Below, one piece after another: positions 1-6,821 of a DNA stretch of 8,940 nucleotides. Each line of letters begins with the position of its first letter. The stretch's first letter is position 1. The position numbers and the translations under genes are program-made. The notes below the pieces were generated by a model, which was given only the letters and a program-made list of their open reading frames with translations, made no database searches and was not told the origin of the DNA. Source of the DNA: Bacteroidota bacterium (lineage in GTDB: Bacteria; Bacteroidota; Bacteroidia; Chitinophagales; Chitinophagaceae). The stretch covers positions 1 through 8,940 of the forward strand of contig JAEZCV010000155.1 in the NCBI GenBank assembly GCA_023429985.1. The letters are read 5' to 3'.

Positions 1-1
1 C

Positions 2-1609
2 TTCAATTTTGCGCGAAAGGTCACCGTTTGCCACCGCCGTTGTTACCTCGGCGATGTTACGTACCTGGCCGGTAAGGTTGGAGGCCATTTTATTCACCGA
101 GTCGGTAAGGTCTTTCCATATTCCTTCCACACCAGGTACATCGGCCTGTCCTCCCAGCATTCCTTCCGATCCCACCTCACGTGCCACACGGGTAACCTCT
201 GAACCAAAGGAGTTCAGCTGGTCCACCATCGTGTTAATGGTATTTTTCAGTTCAAGGATCTCTCCTTTTACATCCACCGTAATTTTTCTTGACAGGTCGC
301 CTTTCGCCACCGCTGTGGTTACTTCAGCAATGTTTCGCACCTGTGCGGTAAGGTTGGAGGCCATCTGGTTTACCGATTCGGTAAGATCTTTCCAGGTTCC
401 TCCCACTCCCTGCACTTTTGCCTGTCCGCCGAGTTTACCTTCCGTTCCCACCTCCAGGGCCACACGGGTAACCTCCGAAGCGAAGGAGTTCAGCTGGTCC
501 ACCATGATGTTGATGGTATTTTTCAGTTCCAGGATCTCTCCTGCCACATCCACCGTAATTTTTTTGGAAAGGTCACCGTTTGCCACCGCTGTGGTTACCT
601 CGGCAATGTTACGTACCTGGGCGGTTAGGTTGGAGGCCATTTGGTTTACCGAGTCGGTAAGATCCTTCCATGTTCCACCTACGCCCTGCACTTTTGCCTG
701 TCCGCCAAGCTTACCTTCCGTACCTACCTCCAGGGCCACACGGGTAACCTCGGAAGCAAATGAGTTGAGCTGATCCACCATCCGGTTGATCACATCCTTG
801 ATCTGGAGGATCTCTCCTTTTACATCCACCGTAATTTTCTGGGTAAGGTCACCATTGGCAATGGCCGTTGCCACCTTCGATACGTCGCGCAGCTGAACGG
901 TAAGGTTACCTGCCAGCTGGTTTACGTTATCCGTAAGATCTTTCCAAACCCCTCCCACTCCTTTTACCGTTGCCTGGCCACCTAGTTTACCTTCCGAACC
1001 CACCTCACGTGCCACACGGGTAACCTCTGCAGAGAAGGAGTTCAGCTGGTCCACCATGGTATTGATGGTATTTTTCAACTCAAGGATCTCTCCTTTTACG
1101 TCCACCGTAATTTTCCTGGACAGGTCACCGCGCGCCACCGCCGTTGTTACTTCGGCAATATTTCTCACCTGGCCTGTAAGGTTGGAGGCCATCTGGTTTA
1201 CCGAATCGGTAAGATCTTTCCATGTACCCGCCACGCCGGGAACCTCGGCCTGTCCGCCCAGTTTACCTTCTGTACCCACCTCACGTGCCACACGGGTAAC
1301 CTCGGAGGAGAATGAGTTCAGCTGGTCCACCATGGTGTTGATGGTATTTTTCAGTTCAAGGATCTCTCCCTGCACATCCACTGTAATTTTTTTGGAAAGG
1401 TCTCCCTTAGCCACCGCTGTGGTTACTTCGGCAATGTTACGCACCTGGGCAGTAAGGTTACCTGCCATCTGGTTCACCGAATCGGTAAGGTCTTTCCACA
1501 CCCCGGCAACGCCTTTTACTTTTGCCTGTCCACCCAGTTTACCTTCCGAACCCACCTCGCGGGCCACGCGGGTTACCTCCATGGAAAAGAGGTTCAGCTG
1601 TTTCACCAT
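2..1609 (-). repeat. In-gene tandem repeat, 276-bp period, encoding HAMP/HAMP-linker units
   Basis: On the plus strand the recurring block GTAAG(A/G)TC.TTCCA begins at 105, 381, 657, 933, 1209 and 1485, always exactly 276 bp apart, so every unit keeps 92 codons without an indel. The leftmost unit runs off the window. A more diverged copy of the block lies near 1787, offset by 15 extra bases. Adjacent units can be identical at the protein level (residues 472-538 and 564-630 match over 67 positions) while differing at many third codon positions. This indicates purifying selection on an older duplication rather than a very recent one. Because the complementary strand has few stops, long spurious plus-strand frames arise here. 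Confidence 0.95.
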
Positions 1610-2194
1610 GTCGTTAACCTCTGCGGCAATGCGGGCAAATTCGCCCTGCAACAGGTGATCGCCAATCTGCAGGGGCATTTCCTGGGATAGATTTCCCTTG
1701 GCAACCGAACTGATAACGTGGGCAATTTCAATAGTAGGATGAACCAGGTCGGAAATGAGACTGTTTATAGACTCAGCCGCTGTATTCCAGGAACCCCTTG
1801 CCAGGCGAGGCAGTTCTACACGGTGATTTAATTTTCCCTGTTTACCAATAACCTTTCTGGCTTCGGCAAGTTCCTGAACAAGGATTTCATTCAGGGCGAT
1901 GATATCATTTATTGTATCGAATATTTTCCCGGGCACGCCAATCTGGTCGTTGGGCACGCGCACGGCAAAATTACCATTCCTTACATCAGAGAGAACGGTG
2001 AGTAATAATTTAAGATTGATATTTCCTTCTGCATCCAGGCCGTTTTCGGAAGGCTGGGAAGCAAATTTTTTTGCAGCAGTCCTGGAAGTGGTTGATGCTG
2101 CTTTTTTCGAAGCTTTCTTACGGGAAGCGCCTTCAATAGCAGAGGCAGCAGGAGCCTGAATCGCTCCATTGGTCTTCGATTTTCTGGTACTCAT
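2..2194 (-). CDS. Poly-HAMP sensor protein, probably a hybrid histidine kinase (N-terminal 731 residues, C-terminus off window)
   Basis: The frame is open from the ATG at 2194 to the left edge, so only the N-terminal part is seen. Residues 1-45 are rich in Lys, Ala, Ser and Thr and probably disordered. There is no signal peptide or membrane helix, so the protein should be cytosolic. From about residue 60 come divergent HAMP-like segments, followed by a regular array. In each 92-residue unit a HAMP domain (GDLS.KITVDV.GEIL then NTINTMVDQLN) alternates with a HAMP-like linker (EVTRVAREVG.EGKLGGQA then WKDLTDSVNQM). The linker Trp falls at residues 136, 233, 325, 417, 509, 601 and 693; spacing is exactly 92 after the first, which is five residues longer. 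This is the hallmark of group III (Nik1-type) hybrid kinases, in which HAMP arrays precede HisKA, HATPase and receiver domains. Those catalytic domains are inferred, not seen. The start is firm: it is the only in-frame ATG after an upstream stop. A TAnnTTTG box lies 20 bp upstream. Confidence 0.93.
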   Translation of the reverse strand, partial: MSTRKSKTNGAIQAPAASAIEGASRKKASKKAASTTSRTAAKKFASQPSENGLDAEGNINLKLLLTVLSDVRNGNFAVRVPNDQIGVPGKIFDTINDIIALNEILVQELAEARKVIGKQGKLNHRVELPRLARGSWNTAAESINSLISDLVHPTIEIAHVISSVAKGNLSQEMPLQIGDHLLQGEFARIAAEVNDMVKQLNLFSMEVTRVAREVGSEGKLGGQAKVKGVAGVWKDLTDSVNQMAGNLTAQVRNIAEVTTAVAKGDLSKKITVDVQGEILELKNTINTMVDQLNSFSSEVTRVAREVGTEGKLGGQAEVPGVAGTWKDLTDSVNQMASNLTGQVRNIAEVTTAVARGDLSRKITVDVKGEILELKNTINTMVDQLNSFSAEVTRVAREVGSEGKLGGQATVKGVGGVWKDLTDNVNQLAGNLTVQLRDVSKVATAIANGDLTQKITVDVKGEILQIKDVINRMVDQLNSFASEVTRVALEVGTEGKLGGQAKVQGVGGTWKDLTDSVNQMASNLTAQVRNIAEVTTAVANGDLSKKITVDVAGEILELKNTINIMVDQLNSFASEVTRVALEVGTEGKLGGQAKVQGVGGTWKDLTESVNQMASNLTAQVRNIAEVTTAVAKGDLSRKITVDVKGEILELKNTINTMVDQLNSFGSEVTRVAREVGSEGMLGGQADVPGVEGIWKDLTDSVNKMASNLTGQVRNIAEVTTAVANGDLSRKIE

Positions 2195-2214
2195 ATGTAA
2201 GGGTATATTAGCTT

Positions 2215-2222
2215 CAAACCTA
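2215..2222 (-). promoter_or_regulatory. Candidate Bacteroidota -7 promoter box for the poly-HAMP gene
   Basis: Read on the minus strand this is TAGGTTTG, an exact match to the Bacteroidota -7 consensus TAnnTTTG. It ends 20 bp before the ATG at 2194, giving a short leader of roughly 10-17 nt. No convincing TTTG/TTG -33 element is present at the usual spacing, so the call rests on the -7 box and its position. No Shine-Dalgarno sequence precedes the ATG, which is normal in this phylum. Confidence 0.45.
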
Positions 2223-2285
2223 AGCAAAAAAACGTTTCCTTCCGGCGCATAGAATTAAAATTCAATGCATAAGAATAGATTTTTT

Positions 2286-2308
2286 CGGTTTATTAAGAAA
2301 ATGAACCG
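2286..2308. other. Imperfect inverted repeat upstream of the poly-HAMP gene
   Basis: CGGTTTATT (2286-2294) and AATGAACCG (2300-2308) pair over nine positions with one T-G mismatch around a five-base AAGAA loop. It lies about 90 bp before the kinase start. A T tract precedes it on the plus strand, but no T tract follows it in either direction, so it does not look like an intrinsic terminator. A protein-binding site or chance are the alternatives. Confidence 0.3.
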
Positions 2309-2388
2309 CAACAAATGCAACTCATGTGCGGCCTAAATACAGTGGCGGCAGAAATAAAAATCCATGAAATATGAATAGTTGATTTATT

Positions 2389-2402
2389 GGTTATTAATAA
2401 CC
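2389..2402. other. Perfect 14-bp palindrome just after the serA stop
   Basis: GGTTATTAATAACC is self-complementary over 14 bp and begins 9 bp beyond the serA stop codon on the minus strand. As RNA it would give a weak five-pair stem with a TTAA loop and no following U tract, so terminator function is doubtful. It may instead be a dyad binding site. Confidence 0.35.
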
Positions 2403-2410
2403 TCAAAAAA

Positions 2411-3646
2411 TCAATACAACAAGCGCACTTTTATGGTATGGGGCACTTGTTTTAAAACAGAACTGGCCCTGGAGGAAAGGCGTTTATCTACATCTACCAC
2501 AACATAGCCAATGCTATCGTTCGTTTTCAGATATTGGCCAACGATATTGATCCTGTACTTAGATAATTCGGTATTGATGTTTGAGAGTACGCCGGGAACA
2601 TTTTCATGAATGTGCAGGATCCTGTGACTTCCTTCCTGTGGCGGTAATGAAAGCCCAGGAACGGTATGAGATCCGAGCGTGATGCCTTTTTCCAGGAAGT
2701 TGAGCAGTTTGGCACTAACATCCTCTCCAATATTTTGCTGGGCTTCTTCGGTAGATCCGCCTATGTGTGGCGTTAATATAACATTGGGCAGATTTTGCAA
2801 AGGTGAGTGAAATGCATCTCCGGATTTTTCGGGTTCAACAGGAAATACATCAACTGCTGCTCCACCAAGATGTCCTTTACTAATAGCAGAAGCCAGATCA
2901 TTTAGGTTTACTACTTCTCCCCTTGCATAATTAATGATAAGGGCGCCCTTTTTACAATATTTAAGATTGCTTTTGTTGATCAGATTTTTTGAATGAGAAG
3001 TTTCGGGAATATGGATAGTGATAACATCGGCCTGGCTCATAACATCTTTTAGCGTACGCATATCCGTTGCATTTCCCAGGGGAAGTTTCGTTTCTACATC
3101 GTAAAATATAACCTTCATTCCAATGGCTTCGGCCAGCACACTAACCTGGGAACCAATATTACCATAACCAATTATACCAAGTGTTTTACCCCGCAGTTCG
3201 AAACTTCCGCTGGATTCTTTTAACCATATACCCTTATGGCAGGAAATATTTTTATCGGTAACCCTTCGCATAAGCATAATGGATGAACCAATAACCAGCT
3301 CCGCAACAGAGCGGGTATTTGAGTAAGGAGCATTAAACACTGCCACACCATTTTTTGTTGCGGATTGAAGTGCAACCTGGTTCACACCTATACAAAAGCA
3401 TCCTATAGCCTGTAATTTTTTGGCAGCTTCCAAAACTGCAGGAGTTACCCGGGTTTTTGACCTGATGCCCAGGAGGTGCACATCCTTTATAGCATGCATC
3501 AATTCATCCTCTGACAAAGCTTTCTTTAATTTTTCAACCTGTACATATCCTTGTCTTTTAAAATTATTTACTGCAACTTCGCTAACGTTTTCCAATAATA
3601 ATATCCTGATCTTTTCTTTGGGATAACTAGTTTTGGCTGCCTCCAT
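2411..3646 (-). CDS. serA: D-3-phosphoglycerate dehydrogenase (SerA), ACT-domain type
   Basis: Catalyses NAD+-dependent oxidation of 3-phosphoglycerate to 3-phosphohydroxypyruvate, the first committed step of L-serine synthesis, in the cytosol. The 411-residue product matches the length of E. coli SerA (410). The N-terminal substrate-binding half runs to about residue 110. The Rossmann NAD-binding core holds GIIGYGNIGS (157-166). The catalytic triad is visible as Arg242 (NYARGE), Glu271 (VEPEK) and His294 (TPHIGGST), each two positions from the E. coli residues. A C-terminal ACT domain (about 340-411) keeps HIHEN (His347, Asn349) and Asn367, the family's serine-binding residues, so feedback inhibition by serine is likely (inference). 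The frame stays open upstream to 3796, but those 50 residues look non-coding and would overlap the divergent gene; ATG 3646 gives the family's usual N-terminus. It is transcribed divergently from the lipoprotein gene and seems monocistronic. Confidence 0.97.
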   Translation of the reverse strand: MEAAKTSYPKEKIRILLLENVSEVAVNNFKRQGYVQVEKLKKALSEDELMHAIKDVHLLGIRSKTRVTPAVLEAAKKLQAIGCFCIGVNQVALQSATKNGVAVFNAPYSNTRSVAELVIGSSIMLMRRVTDKNISCHKGIWLKESSGSFELRGKTLGIIGYGNIGSQVSVLAEAIGMKVIFYDVETKLPLGNATDMRTLKDVMSQADVITIHIPETSHSKNLINKSNLKYCKKGALIINYARGEVVNLNDLASAISKGHLGGAAVDVFPVEPEKSGDAFHSPLQNLPNVILTPHIGGSTEEAQQNIGEDVSAKLLNFLEKGITLGSHTVPGLSLPPQEGSHRILHIHENVPGVLSNINTELSKYRINIVGQYLKTNDSIGYVVVDVDKRLSSRASSVLKQVPHTIKVRLLY

Positions 3647-3661
3647 AATACAAATATGCAG

Positions 3662-3693
3662 AATTATCCTGCTAAAGTTGAGATAGGATAATT
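3662..3693. promoter_or_regulatory. 9-bp inverted repeat in the divergent serA / lipoprotein gap (candidate operator)
   Basis: AATTATCCT (3662-3670) and AGGATAATT (3685-3693) are perfect inverted copies separated by 14 bp, giving 23 bp between half-site centres, about two helical turns. The gap is only 92 bp wide and must hold both divergent promoters, so this is a plausible dimeric regulator site. No exact TAnnTTTG box is seen in either direction; the nearest approximations are TGGATTTG for the plus gene and CATATTTG for serA. The regulator and the regulated gene are unknown. Confidence 0.4.
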
Positions 3694-3738
3694 GGATTTG
3701 TTTTTGCAGGCAGTTTGATTTAACCCTTACCAGAAAAA

Positions 3739-4902
3739 TTGAGGCCTTTGAAAAATCTTGTATTAATTGTTTTAGTTGTTTTTGCTTTACAATCATGCCA
3801 GTCCGATGCCAACAGTGGTGTCAGGAACAGAAAAGATACCCTAAAAGCAGCACCCCTCTTCCCTCCTCTTCCTGCTTCGGAAAAGAAAAGGCTCCATGAT
3901 GAAGTAGAAGATTTTCTTGAAAAATCATTGCTTCGCACAAATTTCAATGGAGGAATTCTTATTGCGAAAAATGGCGAAATCATTTATGAAAAATACCGTG
4001 GCCTTCGCGATTTCCGTACAAAAGATTCTCTGCACCAGGATGTTCCCATGCAAATTGCCTCTACCAGTAAAACGCTTACTTCAGCTGCCATTTTAAAACT
4101 GGTGCAGGAAGGAAAAATTGGTTTGAACGACAGCCTTGAAAAATTCTTTCCCGGCTTTCCCTATCCCGGCATTACTGTAAAATTATTATTGAACCAGAGA
4201 AGCGGGTTACCAGAATATCTTAATTATATCGACCGAAGCCCCTGGCCACGCACACATCCAGCCACTAACCGCGATGTTTTGCAAACATTAATGGAATGGA
4301 AACCGTCTAAAGCCTATAATCCTGATACAAGATTTAATTACTGTAATACCAACTATGTTTTACTTGCACTGATAATAGAAGCAGCAAGCGGGATCTCCTA
4401 TGCCGAATACATGAAGCAAAATATTTTTATTCCACTTGGAATGACAAACAGTTTTGTAATGACTGCCTTCGATTCAACCGCTACTCAATCTTTTCAACCT
4501 AATACAGCTTTATGGACGCTTGATTTTTCTGATGCTGCCGTTGGCGATAAAAATATCTATTCAACGCCCCGCGACCTTCTGAAGTGGGACCAGGCCATTT
4601 ATGCAGGAAAGATCGTGCAGCAGCATTTAATGGATTCGGCCTTTACTCCTTACAGCAATGAAAGACCCGGTGTGAACAATTATGGCCTGGGATGGAGAAT
4701 GCTGCTTTTACCAAATGGCAAAAAAATGGTGTTTCACCATGGAAGGTGGCATGGCTTTAATTCTGCATTCGCCAGGCTAACCGATGAAAAGGTTACTATT
4801 ATCATCCTTGGCAACCGTTATAATCGCAACGTTTATACAACTGCGCGTAAATTGTATAATATTTTCGGAAATTACGACGGCAATAATGAAGAAGAAGATT
4901 AG
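3739..4902 (+). CDS. Serine hydrolase of the beta-lactamase / penicillin-binding-protein fold, lipoprotein
   Basis: A probable membrane-anchored lipoprotein. Residues 5-17 form a hydrophobic signal segment ending in a lipobox-like LQSC with the lipidated Cys at 20. A Pro-rich linker follows, then a beta-lactamase domain (Pfam PF00144 style) from about 55 to 375. The catalytic SxxK motif is STSK (Ser108, Lys111), the YxN motif is Tyr201-Cys-Asn203, and HHG (333-335) stands at the KTG-equivalent site. All three motifs are intact, so the enzyme should be active. The substrate (peptide, peptidoglycan fragment or ester) cannot be told, and true beta-lactamase activity is not implied. There is no ATG start: an in-frame stop lies at 3721-3723 and the next in-frame ATG is beyond residue 100. 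The start must be TTG at 3739, or TTG at 3748, which would give the more typical Met-Lys-Asn beginning. It is nine bases from the next gene, so probably one operon. Confidence 0.92.
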   Translation: MRPLKNLVLIVLVVFALQSCQSDANSGVRNRKDTLKAAPLFPPLPASEKKRLHDEVEDFLEKSLLRTNFNGGILIAKNGEIIYEKYRGLRDFRTKDSLHQDVPMQIASTSKTLTSAAILKLVQEGKIGLNDSLEKFFPGFPYPGITVKLLLNQRSGLPEYLNYIDRSPWPRTHPATNRDVLQTLMEWKPSKAYNPDTRFNYCNTNYVLLALIIEAASGISYAEYMKQNIFIPLGMTNSFVMTAFDSTATQSFQPNTALWTLDFSDAAVGDKNIYSTPRDLLKWDQAIYAGKIVQQHLMDSAFTPYSNERPGVNNYGLGWRMLLLPNGKKMVFHHGRWHGFNSAFARLTDEKVTIIILGNRYNRNVYTTARKLYNIFGNYDGNNEEED

Positions 4903-4911
4903 CCTTAGCTC

Positions 4912-6414
4912 ATGAACATCCTGAACGCCACCCAGGTAAGAGAATGGGATGCCTTTACCATTCGCGAGAAATTGATCACTTCGGAAGAACTGATGGAACA
5001 GGCGGCACATGCCTGCGTGCAATGGATTGGAGAACATGTATCAATAGAAAAAAATTTTAAGATTTTTTGCGGAAAGGGCAACAATGGTGGCGATGGATTG
5101 GCAATTGCAAGAATGCTGTTGCAAAAAGGATACATTGTTGAAGTTTATATTACTGAATTTGGTAAACAGGGAACCGGGGAATTTCAACGCAACCTGCAAC
5201 GACTGCATACACTTACCCCACATGTTTTTTTCATTCAGTCGCCCGGGAATTTTCCATTAATCAATACCGATGATATTATTATTGATGCGCTGCTGGGTTC
5301 TGGACTAAACAAACCGGCAGATGGATTATTTCATCAATTGATCCAGCACCTCAATCATTCTGGTTCCATTATAATTTCAATTGATCTTCCTTCCGGGATG
5401 TTCATCGAACAATCATCAAAGAATAATGTTGTTGTTAAAGCAGATTATACCCTCAGCTTTGAATGTTATAAATTATGTTTTCTTGCCGATGAGAACCATG
5501 CTTTGCTGGGTGAATTATTTATTCTTCCCATAGGACTTGATAAAAACTTCATGGCAACCATTGAACTGAAAAACCTTTTTGGCGATGCAGAAATGGTAAA
5601 GAAAATTTACCGTAAAAGAAAGGCAGTTGCGCATAAAGGTAATCATGGACATAGTTTGCTGGCAGGTGGCAGTTATGGAAAGGCAGGTGCTATGGTGTTG
5701 GCTGCAAAAGCCTGTGTTCACAGCGGCTCCGGGCTTACCACCGCTTTTGTTCCGGCTTGCAGCATGGTAGTACTGCAAACAGCTATTCCGGAAGCAATGG
5801 TAATTGCGGGTGAGGAAGAAAAAGAATTAAGTGGCTTACCGGAAAATGTTGAAAAATACAGTTGTATAGGTATTGGTCCCGGAATGGGAACCGCTGCATC
5901 GGCGAAGAATAGTTTTTCGTTTTTGATCAGACGGTTTAATAAGCCCATGGTAATAGATGCGGATGCCATCAATTGCCTGGCGTTGGATAAAGAGCTTTTT
6001 GAAAATATTCCACCCGGATCTGTACTAACTCCACATCCGAAAGAGTTTGACCGTTTGTTTGGCGAACATGGAAATGAATTTGAAAGGTGGAAGACTGCAA
6101 CGAAAAAATCAGTTCAGTATAAGATCATCATTGTATTAAAAGGACATCGTACAAGAATAAGTTTACCAGATGGAAGCACTATTTATAATTCAACAGGCAA
6201 TCCTGGGTTGGCAAAAGGCGGAAGCGGTGATGTGTTAACAGGAATGATTACCGGATTGATTTCACAGGGATATACTTCTGAGCAAGCCACGGTTCTTGGT
6301 GTTTATTTGCATGGATATGCAGCCGATGTAGCGGCATCTACTTTGTCGGAAGAAAGTCTGACAGCTTCTGAAGTGATTTTGTTTTTATCACATGGCTTCA
6401 GGAGTTTGCAATAG
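4912..6414 (+). CDS. nnr: Bifunctional NAD(P)H-hydrate epimerase / ADP-dependent NAD(P)H-hydrate dehydratase
   Basis: Repairs hydrated NADH and NADPH (NADHX/NADPHX) in the cytosol: the N-terminal half interconverts R and S epimers and the C-terminal half dehydrates the S form at the cost of ADP (YjeF family). The 500 residues match the fused bacterial form. The epimerase domain (about 1-215) shows CGKGNNGGDG (53-62), the Asp of DALLGSG (125-131) and SIDLPSG (156-162). The ribokinase-like dehydratase domain (about 235-498) shows HKGNHGH (241-247), GPGMG (322-326), HPKEFD (375-380) and TGNPGLAKGGSGD (428-440), with the catalytic-type Asp440. Both active sites therefore look complete. ATG 4912 gives the family-typical N-terminus (NATQVREWD). 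It starts nine bases after the lipoprotein stop, so it is probably co-transcribed and perhaps translationally coupled with it. The upstream partner has no obvious link to cofactor repair. Confidence 0.96.
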   Translation: MNILNATQVREWDAFTIREKLITSEELMEQAAHACVQWIGEHVSIEKNFKIFCGKGNNGGDGLAIARMLLQKGYIVEVYITEFGKQGTGEFQRNLQRLHTLTPHVFFIQSPGNFPLINTDDIIIDALLGSGLNKPADGLFHQLIQHLNHSGSIIISIDLPSGMFIEQSSKNNVVVKADYTLSFECYKLCFLADENHALLGELFILPIGLDKNFMATIELKNLFGDAEMVKKIYRKRKAVAHKGNHGHSLLAGGSYGKAGAMVLAAKACVHSGSGLTTAFVPACSMVVLQTAIPEAMVIAGEEEKELSGLPENVEKYSCIGIGPGMGTAASAKNSFSFLIRRFNKPMVIDADAINCLALDKELFENIPPGSVLTPHPKEFDRLFGEHGNEFERWKTATKKSVQYKIIIVLKGHRTRISLPDGSTIYNSTGNPGLAKGGSGDVLTGMITGLISQGYTSEQATVLGVYLHGYAADVAASTLSEESLTASEVILFLSHGFRSLQ

Positions 6415-6435
6415 AAATAATTCCTTAAAGAAATT

Positions 6436-6471
6436 TTATAACAAAACCATTGAAATAGTTTTATGTTATAA
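6436..6471 (+). terminator. AT-rich hairpin after nnr (weak terminator candidate)
   Basis: TTATAACAAAAC (6436-6447) pairs with GTTTTATGTTATAA (6458-6471) as 7+5 base pairs with a two-base AT bulge and a 10-base loop, starting 21 bases after the nnr stop. The stem is almost all A-T and no T tract follows, so it may be only a 3'-end processing or stability element. Position is the main support. Confidence 0.3.
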
Positions 6472-6480
6472 CCGGAATAT

Positions 6481-6548
6481 AAAATTTCAGAGTGATCGTG
6501 CAGATCCGGTATCTATCAGTGTCATCTGCGATGAAGGATAAAAATTTC
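6481..6548. repeat. Possible small dispersed repeat remnant (inverted GCAGAT/ATCTGC between AAAATTTC copies)
   Basis: GCAGAT (6500-6505) and ATCTGC (6524-6529) are inverted, and the octamer AAAATTTC occurs directly repeated 60 bp apart at 6481 and 6541, outside the inverted pair. The core reads CATCGCAGATGACACTGAT on the minus strand, which resembles intergenic 'GCAGATGACAC' repeat text I recall from environmental bacterial genomes. That resemblance is from memory. Without other copies in the genome to compare, it may be chance. Confidence 0.25.
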
Positions 6549-6653
6549 TGGTTTATACTCTTTACGATCAACAGTATCGATCTTATCTGATTGCGTTATT
6601 CCCTTGTTCGGAAAGCATAGCAATGCCAGAATGGCAAAGATGGACCATTTCAT
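6522..6653 (-). pseudogene. Short signal-peptide-like ORF, possibly the truncated 5' end of a secreted protein gene
   Basis: A 43-residue frame begins at ATG 6653 with MKWSIFAILALLCF, a good short Sec signal (one Lys, then a hydrophobic core), and continues as a polar stretch (TQSDKIDTVDRKEYKPEIF) like the mature start of an exported Bacteroidota protein. It then stops after LHRR with several further stops. The stop falls inside the GCAGATGACAC repeat-like core, so an insertion or rearrangement may have cut off a longer gene. It could equally be a genuine tiny exported peptide or a chance frame. An alternative start at 6704 adds 17 residues with no better signal. Confidence 0.3.
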
Positions 6654-6738
6654 AAACAAGAGTGGTTTTGAGAAATGAAGAATCAGCAATAGTTGTGATC
6701 GCAAGAATAAAAATCAGAGTAAAAAATAGCTTGTTCCC

Positions 6739-6754
6739 ACTAGGATTACCTAGT
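6739..6754. other. Small perfect hairpin ACTAGG-ATTA-CCTAGT
   Basis: Six-base perfect arms around a four-base loop, about 50 bp beyond the stop of the small membrane-protein gene on the minus strand. On that strand it is followed after some 14 bases by a run of T residues, so it could act as a weak terminator for the small pair. The stem has only two G-C pairs per side. Confidence 0.3.
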
Positions 6755-6803
6755 ATAAATTTGCTTGGCAAAATATATAAAGGCTAAATTCAACCCACCC
6801 TTT

Positions 6804-6821
6804 ATATCAGTCGACTGATAT
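6804..6821 (+). terminator. Perfect 18-bp palindrome followed by T6, overlapping the end of the membrane-protein gene
   Basis: ATATCAGTCGACTGATAT is fully self-complementary; as RNA it would form a seven-pair stem with a TCGA loop. On the plus strand it runs straight into six T residues (6821-6826), the layout of an intrinsic terminator facing transcripts arriving from nnr. On the minus strand it contains the last codons and the TGA stop of the 75-residue membrane protein and has no T tract. A perfect dyad around GTCGAC could also be a protein site. Confidence 0.4.

Larger units (their letters stand above)
6415..6806. other. 392-bp AT-rich intergenic stretch without a confident gene
   Basis: Between nnr and the small minus-strand pair I see no established gene. 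It holds a post-nnr hairpin, a GCAGAT...ATCTGC inverted repeat flanked by AAAATTTC copies (6481-6548), a 43-codon signal-peptide-like minus frame (6522-6653) and a 6-bp-arm hairpin ACTAGG/CCTAGT (6739-6754). Composition is clearly more AT-rich than the flanking serA, hydrolase and nnr genes. A decayed gene plus short intergenic repeats would explain these features. Confidence 0.6.

Noticed and set aside
9..773. Long plus-strand open frame of 254 codons opposite the poly-HAMP gene
   Set aside because: It is the antisense of the 276-bp repeats; its repetitive, Ser/Thr/Pro-rich translation simply mirrors the HAMP codons, and the minus strand encodes a recognised family.
2..1609. CRISPR or satellite array
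   Set aside because: The period is 276 bp, units are coding and in frame, and there are no short repeats separated by unique spacers.
1056..1658. Second long plus-strand open frame of 200 codons in the same repeats
   Set aside because: It is the same antisense artefact, with the same repeated pseudo-protein text and no promoter.
3647..3796. Fifty-residue N-terminal extension of SerA
   Set aside because: The extension has no SerA similarity, overlaps the signal-peptide region of the divergent lipoprotein gene and would exceed the family length; ATG 3646 aligns with known SerA starts.
6583..6771. 62-codon minus frame with a hydrophobic stretch
   Set aside because: It overlaps the signal-peptide frame in another phase, has no partner or motif, and AT-rich DNA readily yields such hydrophobic frames.
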